Assembly: GCA_037074705.1 (NCBI GenBank)
Contig: CM073590.1
Coordinates: 136,357,600-136,421,599, forward strand
Direction: 5' to 3'
Source of the DNA: Zhengitettix transpicula
Lineage: Eukaryota > Arthropoda > Insecta > Orthoptera > Tetrigidae
DNA: 64,000 nt
The notes under the pieces were generated by a model. The model was not told the origin of the DNA. It saw only the letters and a program-made list of their open reading frames with translations, and searched no databases. A program made the position numbers and the translations under genes. Shown here in pieces: positions 12,757-21,165 of this stretch; within the stretch, counting starts at the first letter, position 1, and every line of letters starts with the position of its first letter.

Positions 12757-13844
12757 CATTAGCCATTATTGGATTGAAATGTGTTTAAAACCATTTCACA
12801 TTAATTGTTTTCTGTATTAGGCACGTTCGTCCGTATCAAGTTTTCAAACGAGGTCATTTTATTTACGCTGGAGATTAAGTAATAACTTAGAATGTATTTC
12901 CAGTTAGAGACTATAATTTAAGTAAACGCTCCATGTTATTAGTTGTAGTTGAACCCAATCACGATTATGCCATTGCTGATATTTTAAGCTGCATACCGTG
13001 TGTTACATGAAATTCAAAGCGTAATAATGCCAGGTAATTTTACACTCTATCACATAGCATATGTTTAAAATAAAGTGTTCATTGGATCCCGTTTATAATT
13101 GAATACTATATTAAGATTCGTTTATATCGTATGAAAACAATCGCTTTAATTCTACCTGAATCACGGCATTGCCGATGTTACTAATTCTTTCCTAATTACG
13201 TGACCATTAAAACGTCGTTAAACTTTTAATTAGTTTTTTTTATTGAGTAACAGGCTACATGAGGTGGAAACTAACCTTTAATAACATAGGAAGGGATTTG
13301 AAAGGGGAGATGCGTAAGGGTAAAATAAGGTACCTATGAACCCCAGGTTTACAACCTCGAAACATACACCTCTCAAAAGAGGCCAAGGTGCCTCGGCTTG
13401 GGGGAACCTTAGTTCAAAAGCAGAGAGAGAAGGCAGCCCCAAAGGTAGCCCTCTTCGCCTCTCCAGAAAGGATCCTCGTCCTAATAATTGTGGAAGGTAG
13501 CCACTGAATTAAATATGTACACATGCTTATATTTCCATAATCTGACTTAATAATGGAGTTGCGTTTATGATTAATCGCACATGGTGACATTTTTTAAATT
13601 ATCCGTATTGTGAATCAAGTACATAATTATGACGAAATATATTTAAGAAATGATATACTTGCGATCTGGAAAAACAGATTCTACAAATTATTTCATCTTT
13701 TCAGAGAATCTGACTACATAGTTCATTATCGTGCTGTTTAAGGTGACATACGAATGGTGTGTGCATGTCGAGGTGTTTCTTACTGGATTGTGCTGCGGCC
13801 CAGGGCAACACCGCCACAAGGAAGACCCTCCAGCTGACGTTCAT
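400..13844 (-). CDS. Trypsin-like serine protease, 3 exons, 3' part beyond window
   Basis: Secreted S1-family (chymotrypsin-fold) serine endopeptidase made as a zymogen. The CDS joins 13784-13844, 2751-2922 and 400-605, read on the minus strand, giving about 146 residues before the window edge. Residues 1-19 form a signal peptide. A very short propeptide carries Cys22 and ends at Arg30. Cleavage there would expose IIGG (31-34). The catalytic His is His74 in TAAHC and the catalytic Asp is Asp126 in GYDLAVMTL. The exon with the catalytic Ser (GDSGG) is not in the window. Cys22 probably pairs with the Cys of PICLP, as in chymotrypsinogen; that is inferred from the family. There is no clip or CUB domain. 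The signal exon lies 10.9 kb away, so its assignment rests on splice sites and phase only. Digestive or immune use cannot be decided because the specificity pocket is missing. Confidence 0.8.
606..2750 (-). other. Serine protease intron 2
   Basis: This is a 2.1-kb AT-rich intron with a GTAAGT donor and a TTGTAG acceptor. Apart from a short (TA)6 tract near 1236, I see no gene or recognisable repeat in it. Confidence 0.75.
2751..2922 (-). CDS. Serine protease exon 2: activation site and catalytic His
   Basis: The exon is bounded by acceptor TTTTATTGCAG|AC at 2923/2922 and donor ACAT|GTAAGT at 2751/2750. It encodes CGVLVGQS, the activation motif RIIGG, PWFAQL and LTAAHC with the catalytic His. 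It is 172 bp long. It enters needing two bases to finish a codon and leaves two bases (AT). Protein similarity to S1 proteases is unmistakable. The frame stays open upstream of the acceptor for another 23 codons, but that stretch is intron. Confidence 0.92.
3549..3678. repeat. 130-bp imperfect palindrome with stem-loop/GAAAC motif in each arm
   Basis: The left arm starts CTCGGGTTGCCAGCC and the right arm ends GGTTGGAAACCCGAG. The arms match as inverted repeats with the centre near 3614. Read outward, each arm has a CTGAAGA-like box, a GATGGC/GCCAT stem and then GAAACG, followed by GCTGATAA. It shares architecture with structures at 8415-8600, 25717-26008 and 52691-52719. It is likely a Penelope-associated terminal structure; that link is inference. 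Confidence 0.7.
4225..4700 (-). pseudogene. Broken copy of a repetitive invertebrate protein family
   Basis: Three minus-strand frames join into one decayed reading. It runs TPKKCCFPPHQTSNYEVVV, then TFKYL, EAKMK, LMKDENFSNVM, IIDNMLRTFKDL, CSMSLKL, SHLEYFPKNLGA, QGERFH and a stop. I recognise this order (DPKK..LPP, then MSLK, then SHLDFFP, then GERFHQDI) as a multicopy uncharacterised protein common in arthropod and cnidarian genomes, generally thought to derive from a transposon. Several frameshifts and stops make it dead. A 157-codon frame on the opposite strand (4167-4640) is a shadow. Function unknown. Confidence 0.8.
4870..5570. other. GC-richer block, unidentified
   Basis: The plus strand stays open for 154 codons (4870-5334), but the peptide (…GAGLSHGDGFSPRGGSS…) resembles nothing I know and codon use is not convincing. 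The local GC rise (for example 5027-5110) contrasts with the flanks. It could be the 5' leader of a transposon or an unrecognised exon. No terminal repeats seen. Confidence 0.25.
5571..6117. other. AT-rich stretch, nothing recognised
   Basis: No open frame of note, repeat or motif seen; it lies inside the proposed protease intron 1. Confidence 0.5.
6118..6240 (-). mobile_element. RX retroposon copy 2 (internal fragment)
   Basis: It matches only the middle of RX: GGTAGCCAAGGATTAACTAGGGCCC, then TACCCGGCAATTTGCC, AAAAGTGATGCAGGGAAAACC and CCTGCATCAG. Both element ends are missing. Confidence 0.75.
6629..6730 (+). repeat. Direct repeat A (pair with 8029-8129)
   Basis: About 102 bp matching 8029-8129 at roughly 92% by eye, sharing TATAACTAGGAATATGCAAG and TTCTGAGATGTTTCCTTGT. 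The 1.4-kb spacing could mark a local duplication or the ends of an unrecognised element. Confidence 0.85.
6731..7498. other. Sequence between direct repeats, open frame of unknown status
   Basis: A 149-codon plus-strand frame (6708-7157), rich in Cys and Ser, lies here, with overlapping frames on both strands. The peptide is unlike any family I know and I do not call it a gene. Confidence 0.3.
7499..7644 (-). mobile_element. RX retroposon copy 3 (3' end only)
   Basis: It starts with a T9 tract, then AAGTAACAGGCTACATGAGG and CCACATGGTGGCAACTCCCC, and runs to GACTAGGGCCCCCGG. Only about 145 bp of the element's 3' end is present, a typical 5' truncation. Confidence 0.9.
8029..8129 (+). repeat. 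Direct repeat B (pair with 6629-6730)
   Basis: Second member of the pair described at 6629-6730, in the same orientation. Retroposon copy 3 lies between the two. Confidence 0.85.
8415..8600. repeat. Inverted repeat with GATGGC stem-loop motif in each arm
   Basis: The left arm (8415-8476) has AGAAGTTCTCTGGATTCCAAC then ACGTTTCGATGGCAGTCCATGCCATCGTCA. The right arm (about 8506-8600) is its inverse: GATGGCAGTGACCGCC, GGAACGTCGTG, then GTTGGAATACAGAGAACTTCT. A (GAT)n-like tract lies at the centre. Same architecture as 3549-3678. Confidence 0.7.
8601..10818. other. AT-rich stretch, nothing recognised
   Basis: Short frames only, including a 120-codon frame ending at 8855 that resembles nothing known. 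No repeat or motif seen; it lies inside proposed intron 1. Confidence 0.45.
10819..11427. mobile_element. 609-bp foldback (long-inverted-repeat MITE-like) element
   Basis: The left arm (10819-11066) begins GTTGAATTATTTGTCATTA; the right arm (11172-11427) ends TAATGACAAATAATTCAAC. The arms match nearly base for base over about 250 bp, around a 105-bp (AT)-rich spacer. There is no coding capacity. I see no clear target duplication, so the superfamily is not assigned. Confidence 0.85.
11071..11120. repeat. AT-dinucleotide tract
   Basis: Interrupted (TA)n at the centre of the foldback element. Confidence 0.85.
11428..12720. other. AT-rich stretch, nothing recognised
   Basis: No supported gene or repeat; inside proposed intron 1. 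Confidence 0.45.
12721..12753. repeat. (TA)n microsatellite
   Basis: About 16 uninterrupted TA units. Confidence 0.97.
13235..13503 (-). mobile_element. RX retroposon copy 4 (internal deletion)
   Basis: It has the poly-T end and AACAGGCTACATGAGG, AGGAAGGGATTTGAAAGG, then jumps to the 5' half (CATACACCTCTCAAAAGAGG, GTGCCTCGGCTTG, CTTAGTTCAAAAGCAGAGAG). About 200 bp of the middle is missing. Confidence 0.85.
13784..13844 (-). CDS. Serine protease exon 1: start codon and signal peptide
   Basis: The start codon at 13844 sits in an insect-like context (CCACAATG). The 20 residues begin MNVSWRVFLV, then a hydrophobic stretch, then AAAQS, a textbook signal peptide with cleavage likely after AAA. 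The exon ends at a good donor (CCA|GTAAGA, intron from 13783) leaving one base over. That base plus the first two bases of the exon at 2922 make AAC (Asn), giving QSNCG before RIIGG. The phase match and the absence of any other signal sequence make this the likely first coding exon. The 5' UTR lies to the right; its transcription start is not determined. Confidence 0.65.
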
Positions 13845-14261
13845 TGTGGTTCACTGACAAGGACTGCTTTGAATACCTACCTAACGCTCGTTACCTGTTA
13901 TCAGCTGATAGCGCCAGACGTTGGTCAACGTTCCTTTCATATTTTGCAAAATACCTGATTGAGTGAAGCTTCGAGGGTATTCCGTAAGCGTTGCCAAGTA
14001 TTTACCAACACTGTAAGCCTAGCGTCAACAATGGCTGATTGAACATTTAATCTCGCCGAAAATAGTTCATTGCTTCTACTTGTATTTTCAAGTGATGTAA
14101 CAGTTAAATGTAGTCTTTCATTTATTCAATACAGTTACAACAATGTTACATTTCTTTTGAAATAAGAATAATTTTCAATTATTAGAATACTCTCAGTCTC
14201 ATCTGCGGAGCTTATTACAAAATACTTTAGTCTTCCAATTCCTTGACATTTCACTCGTCAT
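13845..14261. other. Upstream region of the serine protease exon 1
   Basis: This should hold the 5' UTR and core promoter of the minus-strand protease. TCAGTG close to the start codon and TATCAGCTG near 13900 resemble arthropod initiators, and a weak AAATATGAAAGG lies upstream of the latter. None is decisive. Confidence 0.3.
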
Positions 14262-14768
14262 CAGCCTGCGAGAACTGTTCTCTCGCAGGCAGAACCTTTC
14301 TGGGGATGCCTTTTCCTCTCTCCGTTTTTTAACTCAGGTTCCCACAAGCCGAGGCACGTCGGCCAGTTTTTAGAGGTGTGTGTTCCGGGGTCACAGACCT
14401 AGGGCATACGGTAAGAGTCGTTTTCTGTTTCCTTTGGAACAGTCGGCCAGCTGTCTCCTAAACTGGTCAAGGCACGGAGAAGAAAATACTGCATCCCCAC
14501 AGTAAACCCCTCTCCCGCCATCGGAAGAGCGTGGGACAAGTATCCAATGCCCGATCTACCTGATGCAGCTTTTCTAGGTTTTGTACTACATCACTTTTAG
14601 GCGAATGCCGGGTAGGATCCTTAATCTATAGCCCGGGGGCCCTAGTTAACCCGGCTAACTTCCTCTACCCTTCTGGATCCCCTCTTTCAAATCTCTTCCT
14701 ATGCTATTAAAGGGGAGTTTCCACCATGTGGATTACCCTTATGTAGCCTGTAACTCAAAAACAAAAAA
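14262..14768 (+). mobile_element. RX retroposon copy 5 (near full length)
   Basis: Sense strand plus. It begins with the 5' hairpin CAGCCTGCGAGA…TCTCGCAGGC, runs through CACAAGCCGAGGCAC, CGGCCAGCTG, CCATCGGAAGAGCGTGGGAC, GCGAATGCCGGGTAGGATCC and CCACCATGTGGATTACCC, and ends GTAGCCTGTAACTC with an A-rich tail. Subfamily A. No clear target duplication seen. Confidence 0.92.
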
Positions 14769-17700
14769 ATTACTTAATACTGATTGTGACACGCTTTGGT
14801 GAGCCTTTTTCATTATTTTTCTTGAAACGATAAAATCAGATTAATATACTACTGTAATACATTGCTGTTGTACTCAGTTTTAAATGATATTCAAAATATT
14901 GGAAGTCGTCTCCTATCCAAACTGAATTATTGTAAACAGTGTAATTTATAATGAGGTCTGTCTTGAAAATGATAGTTTCTTGAGTAAAATAACTCCAACT
15001 TCCTTTGTTACAGTGGAGAAATGGCCAATTTAAATGATTAATTTTACTCTATATTTATTCACACATTAAATATACATATTCTTAGCAATGGTAGTCCTAG
15101 TTTCCAAATTTTAATCTCTTCGCAAACTGTCGCTTGAATATTCCGCATCCTTTCCGTTTTTTAGAAATAAAAAAAAGTATGCCTATATTGAAAAACTGAC
15201 AGTTTGACTAAATACTTTACGTGGATTCAAAGAAGAATAACGTAGCAAACAGTGGTTAATATTGGCTGCATAAATGTAATGTAACTTCTAAATATTCTTT
15301 CGTACGTGCGTTCGCAAGAGCATGAAAATTTTGCAAGCTTTGTTCTAAACTTTCTCTTCTGCAGTGGTCGCCAATTACAAAATCTATATCTATTCAAGTA
15401 AGAAATAACAATCACAAACAAAACTTTTTGCAGACATCAGCTTTAAACTAACATGAAAATATCGGCAAATGAATCATTTCACAAGGTTTTGTGTAATTCT
15501 GTTTCAGTTGTTTGAAATTCATCATAGTCACCGGCCCTTAAACTCGTATCGACGCTTGTTATGCATAAACTGTCTCAATCAAGTAGTATTGAAGAGAAAG
15601 TTAACACAATTTGGGTGAAGGGAGAGGTGTTGTTATGTTACAAGTCGGGCTTTGTTGATTTCCAGCGGCGGATTGAGAATTTGTCAATCGGTAGTTAATA
15701 CAGATGCACTGAACTGAGATGATATCAAGTTTGCGCGTCTTAAAAGCACAATTTGTTGTTTTTTCTTTTGCATCCTGGTAGGCGAAGCAAGAGATACGTA
15801 TAATGAACATCGAACCTCAAACATCTGAGAATCTGAAGAAATGTGCTTGTTGGGAGTATGTGAATATAGAAAAAGGTGGGAGAGAATATGTGAAGTTGGG
15901 CTTTGTTAGTTTTGGGAGTGACACGAGCGCGTTTACCAAACATTAAAGACTGGTTTGCTGGAGGACATTGCTAGGATGTTGTCCGTCATTGACCTGTGAA
16001 GACGACCTACCCATCAATCATCAGAGGACACTACATTAGTACGTGGACCAATCGTCATTTGCCATTTGTTTTCCTGGATCCGTCATTTTTATTAACTCTT
16101 AAGAATCTTATATATACCAATTTGGCGGCGCTACGTGCACTGTTACAGGGTCACGAGTATCCCAAATTGTGAATTTGAAATCAACTCAACGAAAACAAAG
16201 ATAACGTGACTGGACGAGGAAAATACGGTTGGTTTTTGATGGATAATGAAACTGCCTCTATACATTAATTACCATACACTGTACGATTTCCTCCAAATTC
16301 TCATTAACTACCCAATTCACCAATAATAATAGTTTAATCAAGTACTGATTTGGGACAAATAATTTAGAGCATGCAGAATGAAAGTATGATATTTGATGGT
16401 GTATTTCAGAGATCTGATTGCACACATGCATATACCTAATATTTGACAAACGTCAGTGTTGTAAACGTGACCGCCCTTTATAATGTATGATATAAGTATA
16501 ATGTTTAACAGATTTTTATTGATATGAAAGGAGATACGACTCTAGAATGTTCCTAACCGAATACATATTTTAAATGGTCTGTTATTTTTGTATTAAATTT
16601 TTACATCGAGTCAAATATTTCAGTCCGATATTCCCCCAATATTGTTGTTTCATTAATGTCCCGTGATGATCTATTTTGAATGAATGAAATTTATTTATGA
16701 GCCACCAAAAAGACAATGGTTATGACACAGTCTGGTAGATTCGGACAAGGCGTTACTATCACTAAATACACTGAAACAGGTATTTCTTGTTCTGAAGCAT
16801 TCGTTTTCTTTTACACTCGAACCTCGCCTAACGAATTAGTCTCTACAATTATTTACGTATTTTTTCATACAGTAAATCAAATAGAAATTTAGATATTAAA
16901 CATTATGCTGTATTGTCCATTATTTGAAAGGAATTTATTTTTCTTGTACCTGCGGTAGTCCCATGCGATTTATCACATAATTTGAGGATATGTATTGGGT
17001 TAATTCATATGTTTCATCAACTAACACTACCAATAACGATTTTATATAAGCATTTTTAGTTTTAAATATAATTTATCCAACCGAGGTAATATATAATGAC
17101 TTTTATTTTTCAATTATATATTTAAAATTTTCTACAGTCCATTTAATTGCTTCCGATAGTTCTCTGTTAAGGAAATTTATGTCATATAAATAAATTAATT
17201 ACGTAAAAATATTGCGAATCATTCTGAGAAATTAAAATTTATTTACAAATACTTATATAGCACAACAATTACATATACGTCAGTATAACTTGTTAGTTGA
17301 CACGGCTATAAAATGCTAAATAAATTGAGTAAATTGAAGTTCCTCAATATTAAAATAGCTATGACTTCCGATATACCCGAATGTGGAAATAGATTATATA
17401 AATACGAATATTACATGTATAGGAGACTTACATAGATAGCTGAGGTAATCTAGTACTATAATGACGAAAATACATAATAAACACGAATAATTTACATTTT
17501 TGTTTCATAAGTTATCACTACAAAAGTGTACTACATACATAGAAATGAGCCAGCGTTCTATAACACAATCCTAGTTTCACTGTAAATAACACTATTGGTA
17601 GAAATAATTATTTACTGAGTGGTTAATAAATTAATAAATAAAGTAATACACACTTAGCAGAAAAATAGTTTTACAGGCTTTCGTGTAGTTTTTAGTATTT

Positions 17701-18598
17701 TAATTACTTCCAATAAACAGGTTTTGGACAATGGATTCTGTTATTTTGAAGTCGAAGGTGCCTTTTTATGATATAAGTACTATAGGTTTCTAGTTCCATG
17801 ATGGTGACAAACATCGTTGGTTTAGAAATATGCTAATATTACGTTTCGAAAATATATAATGTATATTATGTAAGCTCAGTGAAGCGTTAAGATTCCGAGA
17901 CTTTCAAAGAGCTTACAGTCGTTGCGGTAATATTCTCTCTTTCTCCCTCTTTTAGAAATATTTCGGATTTTCCATCTCATTTCACACATCTACTTAATAT
18001 GTAACAATATTAGACTGAAAATTTGCATAATAAACCTCTTTCGTGGTTTTGAGGTCAAAGTGCTCCATTAATAATTTTATGAAGTAATTAGCGGAACTAA
18101 GTTTGCCGGTAAGTAAGTCGATATGAAGATTTCACCGAAATTTATTTTAAACCTGTATGTGTGATTTGACAAACTTTTGTCTGCAACGTAAGGATTAATT
18201 GTTGCTGAAAACTGGACTATTTTTTAAAAAATATGATGAATTTATATTATTATTCGTATTGATTCATTGCTCCTATTGTTCATACAGAAATCGAATAAAT
18301 ACAATACATATTTTAGGGGGCGGATATGGGAAGGTCATTAAATAATAATAGAGGGTCGGTCCACGTGAAAAACCACAAGATATTATGATACAGACTTTTT
18401 TTTATCGATAATGAACATGCACTACTTGCTTTCTTATGTTTAAATACGAACGGACCAGAAAAGAAACATTTCTTCAGAAACTATATGCATTCTGAGCTAA
18501 GGCAACCGTTATTGAAGGATCAGTGAATATCCTTTCAGTTCGGATTTCTGTACGTTTTGTATTAATTCGTACTCGTCTGTATATTTAGATTTGGAACT
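14769..18598. other. AT-rich intergenic stretch, nothing recognised
   Basis: About 3.8 kb with only short frames and no repeat family I can name. A slightly GC-richer patch near 15600-16230 carries GTTGGGCTTTGTTAGTTTTGG-type sequence of unknown nature. Confidence 0.45.
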
Positions 18599-18609
18599 GG
18601 GATAGCCGT
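18599..18609. repeat. Target-site duplication, left copy
   Basis: GGGATAGCCGT, identical to 19143-19153 and flanking retroposon copy 6. Confidence 0.9.
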
Positions 18610-19142
18610 TTTTTTTGGGTGTAGACAGGCTATGTATAGGGCAATCCACATAGTGGATAGCATAGGAAAGGGATTTGAAAGGAGGTTGCGGAAGGGAGGA
18701 GGAAGGTAGCCAAGGGTTAACTAGGGCCCCCGGGCTATAGTTTAAGGATCCTACCCGGTATTCGCCTAAAAGGAATGCAGGACAAACCCTATAAAAACCT
18801 GCATCAGGCAGGTAGGTCGGGCATTTGGTACTTGTCCCACGCCCTTCCGATGGCGGGAGAGGGGTTTTCTGTGGGGTCGCAGGTTACCCCTCGCCATGCC
18901 TTGGCCAGTTTAGGAGGCAGCTGGCCGACTAGTCCAATAGGAATAGCGGACAACTTTACCGTATGCCCAAGTTCTGCAACCCCGGAAACACACACCTCTT
19001 AAATCAGACCGAGGTGCCTCGGCATGTGGGAACCTTAGTTCAAAAACCAGAGAGTTGTGAAGGTATCCCCAAAGGTAGCTCCCGCCAGAGCTTACTGGCA
19101 AGGTTTACCTGCGAGAGATTCCTCTCGCAGGCTTCCTTCTGA
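18610..19142 (-). mobile_element. RX retroposon copy 6, complete, with 11-bp target duplication
   Basis: This 533-bp copy has its poly-T at the left, so sense is minus. It is bounded on both sides by GGGATAGCCGT. Its 3' end reads (sense) CATAGCCTGTCTACACCC then A8, defining subfamily B. The 5' end has the GCCTGCGAGAG/CTCTCGCAGG hairpin. Perfect variable-length flanking repeats plus the A-tail indicate target-primed reverse transcription using a LINE's enzymes. Its frames are short, so it is a non-autonomous retroposon (SINE-like, or a LINE 3' derivative). Confidence 0.95.
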
Positions 19143-19153
19143 GGGATAGCCGT
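19143..19153. repeat. Target-site duplication, right copy
   Basis: GGGATAGCCGT, the partner of 18599-18609. Confidence 0.9.
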
Positions 19154-20039
19154 ACGAGCAGATTCTATAACAGAATATTTTTCCGTTAAGTAAGTATAAT
19201 GTGTCTAACACGTGATTGAGAGTATTACGGAATACATTTTTTTTAATGAAAAGTTTGGCCTCAATTTTAGCTGAAAGGAAATGGAAACCCTAAAACGTCG
19301 AGGTCAGGTTGGATGTTTGAACGCAATTCCTCTTATTTGCGAATTCTATGCTTAAACGATAATTGTAATTGTTTCCACCACATATCAAAATCATACTACT
19401 AACAATCGTAAGTACTTCGAGAACAGGTACCAAAATACCAAATTATAAGATCTGATGAATAACACGATAAATTATGTCAAAGCATCTCTATAAAGTTGTA
19501 TAAATAGGCGGACGAAGTTGAAGTCATAAATAAATAGGAAATGTATTAGAAATTTCTCTGTTTTCAGGTTTGATATAATTTTATTAATAATCTCTTTCAA
19601 GGTAATTCTTTAACGCATATGAGACAAGTTATAACCAAATTTATAGCGTTGATGAAAATAACAGCCTTGATGAAAAATGGTGGATCTGGTATTAACATCA
19701 TAACATACACGCTAATTGCTGACAAGATAATTCTGATTCTCGTGACTTATGTGAGGAACATAAATTGTTAGATAGCGCTGTTAAATTAATAATCGAACAA
19801 CGAAATCAGTCAATAAATGAATATTTATTTTCTCGAATTAAGCTCTCCTCGTTAAAACCTTCGGAATACTTTAAAATAACAGTATTAGCAAGTTAATGTA
19901 ATTAAATCAGACAAACAAACACAAATTATTCAAATACGTCAGATGAAAACAAATGCGTTTTAATAAGCTTGGATATATTTGAAATTATTGACAGCATTGT
20001 TCTAGTAACATCGCAGCTGAGTTGACAACTCAGAACGAT
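19154..20039. other. AT-rich stretch, nothing recognised
   Basis: No supported gene or repeat. Confidence 0.45.
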
Positions 20040-20680
20040 ATTTGGCTACCTTCCTCTACCCTTCCGCATAACATAAGCCTGCGAGGGATTTTCTCTCGCA
20101 GGCAGAACCTTTTAGGAGAGATACGAAGGGGCTACCTTTGGGTATGCCTTTTCCTCTCCGTTTTTGAACTAAGGTTCCCACAAGCCGAGGCACCTCGGCC
20201 TGGTTTTGAGAGGTGTATGTTCCGGGGTCGCAGACCTTGGGCATACGGTAAGAGTTGTTCGCTATTCCCATTGGAATAGTCGGCCAGCTGCCTCCTAAAC
20301 TGGTCGAGGCACGGAGAAGGGAATGCTGCGTCCCCACGGCAAACTCCTCTCCCGCTATCGGAAGGGCGTGGGACAAGTACCCAATGCCCGACCTACCCGA
20401 TGCAGGTTTTTCTAAGGTTTTCCCTGCCTTTCTTTAGTCGAATGCCGGGTAGGATCCTTAAAATCAAGTCTAGGGGCCCTAGTTAACCCTTGGCTAACTT
20501 CCTCTACCCTTCCGCATCCCCCCTTTCAAATCCCTTCCCATGCTGTTGAAGTGGAGTTGCCCAACGTGGATGTAGCCTGTTGCCCTAAAAAAAACATTCC
20601 GCATCACCCCTTTCAAATCCCCTCCAATGCTACTAAAGAGGAGTTGCCACCATGTGGATTACCCTCCTGTAACCTGTAAA
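20040..20680 (+). mobile_element. RX retroposon copy 8, older copy split by copy 7
   Basis: The left piece (20040-20069) reads TTGGCTACCTTCCTCTACC and the right piece (20598-20680) continues TTCCGCATCACCCC and ends CCATGTGGATTACCC…GTAACCTGTAAA. Together they are the last about 110 bp of an RX element, interrupted by copy 7. Confidence 0.85.
20070..20597 (+). mobile_element. RX retroposon copy 7, near full length, nested in copy 8
   Basis: Sense strand plus, 528 bp. It opens with the CCTGCGAGGG…CTCTCGCAGGC hairpin, and ends GTAGCCTGTTGCCC with an A8 tail (subfamily A). TTCCGCAT occurs on both sides (20062-20069 and 20598-20605), the expected target duplication. Confidence 0.93.
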
Positions 20681-20692
20681 TATATAAAAAAC

Positions 20693-21165
20693 ACTGGCAG
20701 TCCCTTTCTGGAGATTTGGAGAAAGCTATCTTTGAGGATGCCTTTTCCTCTCTCCGTTTTTGAACTAAGTTTTTCACTAGTCGAGGCACCTCGGTCAGTT
20801 TTTGAGAAGTGTATGTTCTGGGGGTTGAGCATAAGGCAAGAGTAGTTGCTATTCCTTTTGGAATAGCCGGTCGAGGCATAGAGAAGTAAATGCTGCGACC
20901 CCACTGCAAACATGTCTCCCTCCATCGGAAGGGTGTGGGAGAAGTACAAAATGCCCGACTTACCTGATTCAGGTTTTTGTAGGGTTTCCCCTGCACCACA
21001 ACGTTTAGGTTATTTGCGGGGTAGGATACTAATTAACTCTTGGCTACACCTTACTCGACGCATCCCCCATTTTTGTCTCTTTCCTATGTTATAAGAGGGT
21101 CTTACCCTATAGGCTACATAGCCTGTCTGCACCTTCTTCTTCTTCTTACTCTTCTTATTGCATCA
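20693..21165 (+). mobile_element. RX retroposon copy 9, diverged
   Basis: Sense strand plus, just downstream of copies 7 and 8. It has GGATGCCTTTTCCTCTCTCC, GTCGAGGCACCTCGG and CCATCGGAAGGGTGTGGGA. It ends AGCCTGTCTGCACC followed by a CTT-repeat tail instead of pure A (subfamily B-like). Confidence 0.88.

Larger units (their letters stand above)
2923..13783 (-). other. Serine protease intron 1 (10.9 kb) carrying element fossils
   Basis: If the signal-peptide exon belongs to the protease, this whole interval is intron. It holds two inverted-repeat structures, a broken repetitive protein gene, four retroposon copies, a direct-repeat pair and a 609-bp foldback element, all listed separately. 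The remaining DNA is AT-rich and has no recognisable exon, though a small extra exon cannot be excluded. Confidence 0.55.

Noticed and set aside
20056..20376. Recurring open frames inside the retroposon copies (peptides with AIPIGIVGQLPPKL or ELRFPQAEAPR)
   Set aside because: They recur only because the repeat recurs, appear on both strands, and lack codon-level conservation or any known domain.
20520..20545. CTTTCAAATCCC near the retroposon 3' end as a Pol III box B
   Set aside because: It lies about 100 bp from the poly(A) end with no box A upstream at proper spacing, so it cannot act as the usual internal promoter.
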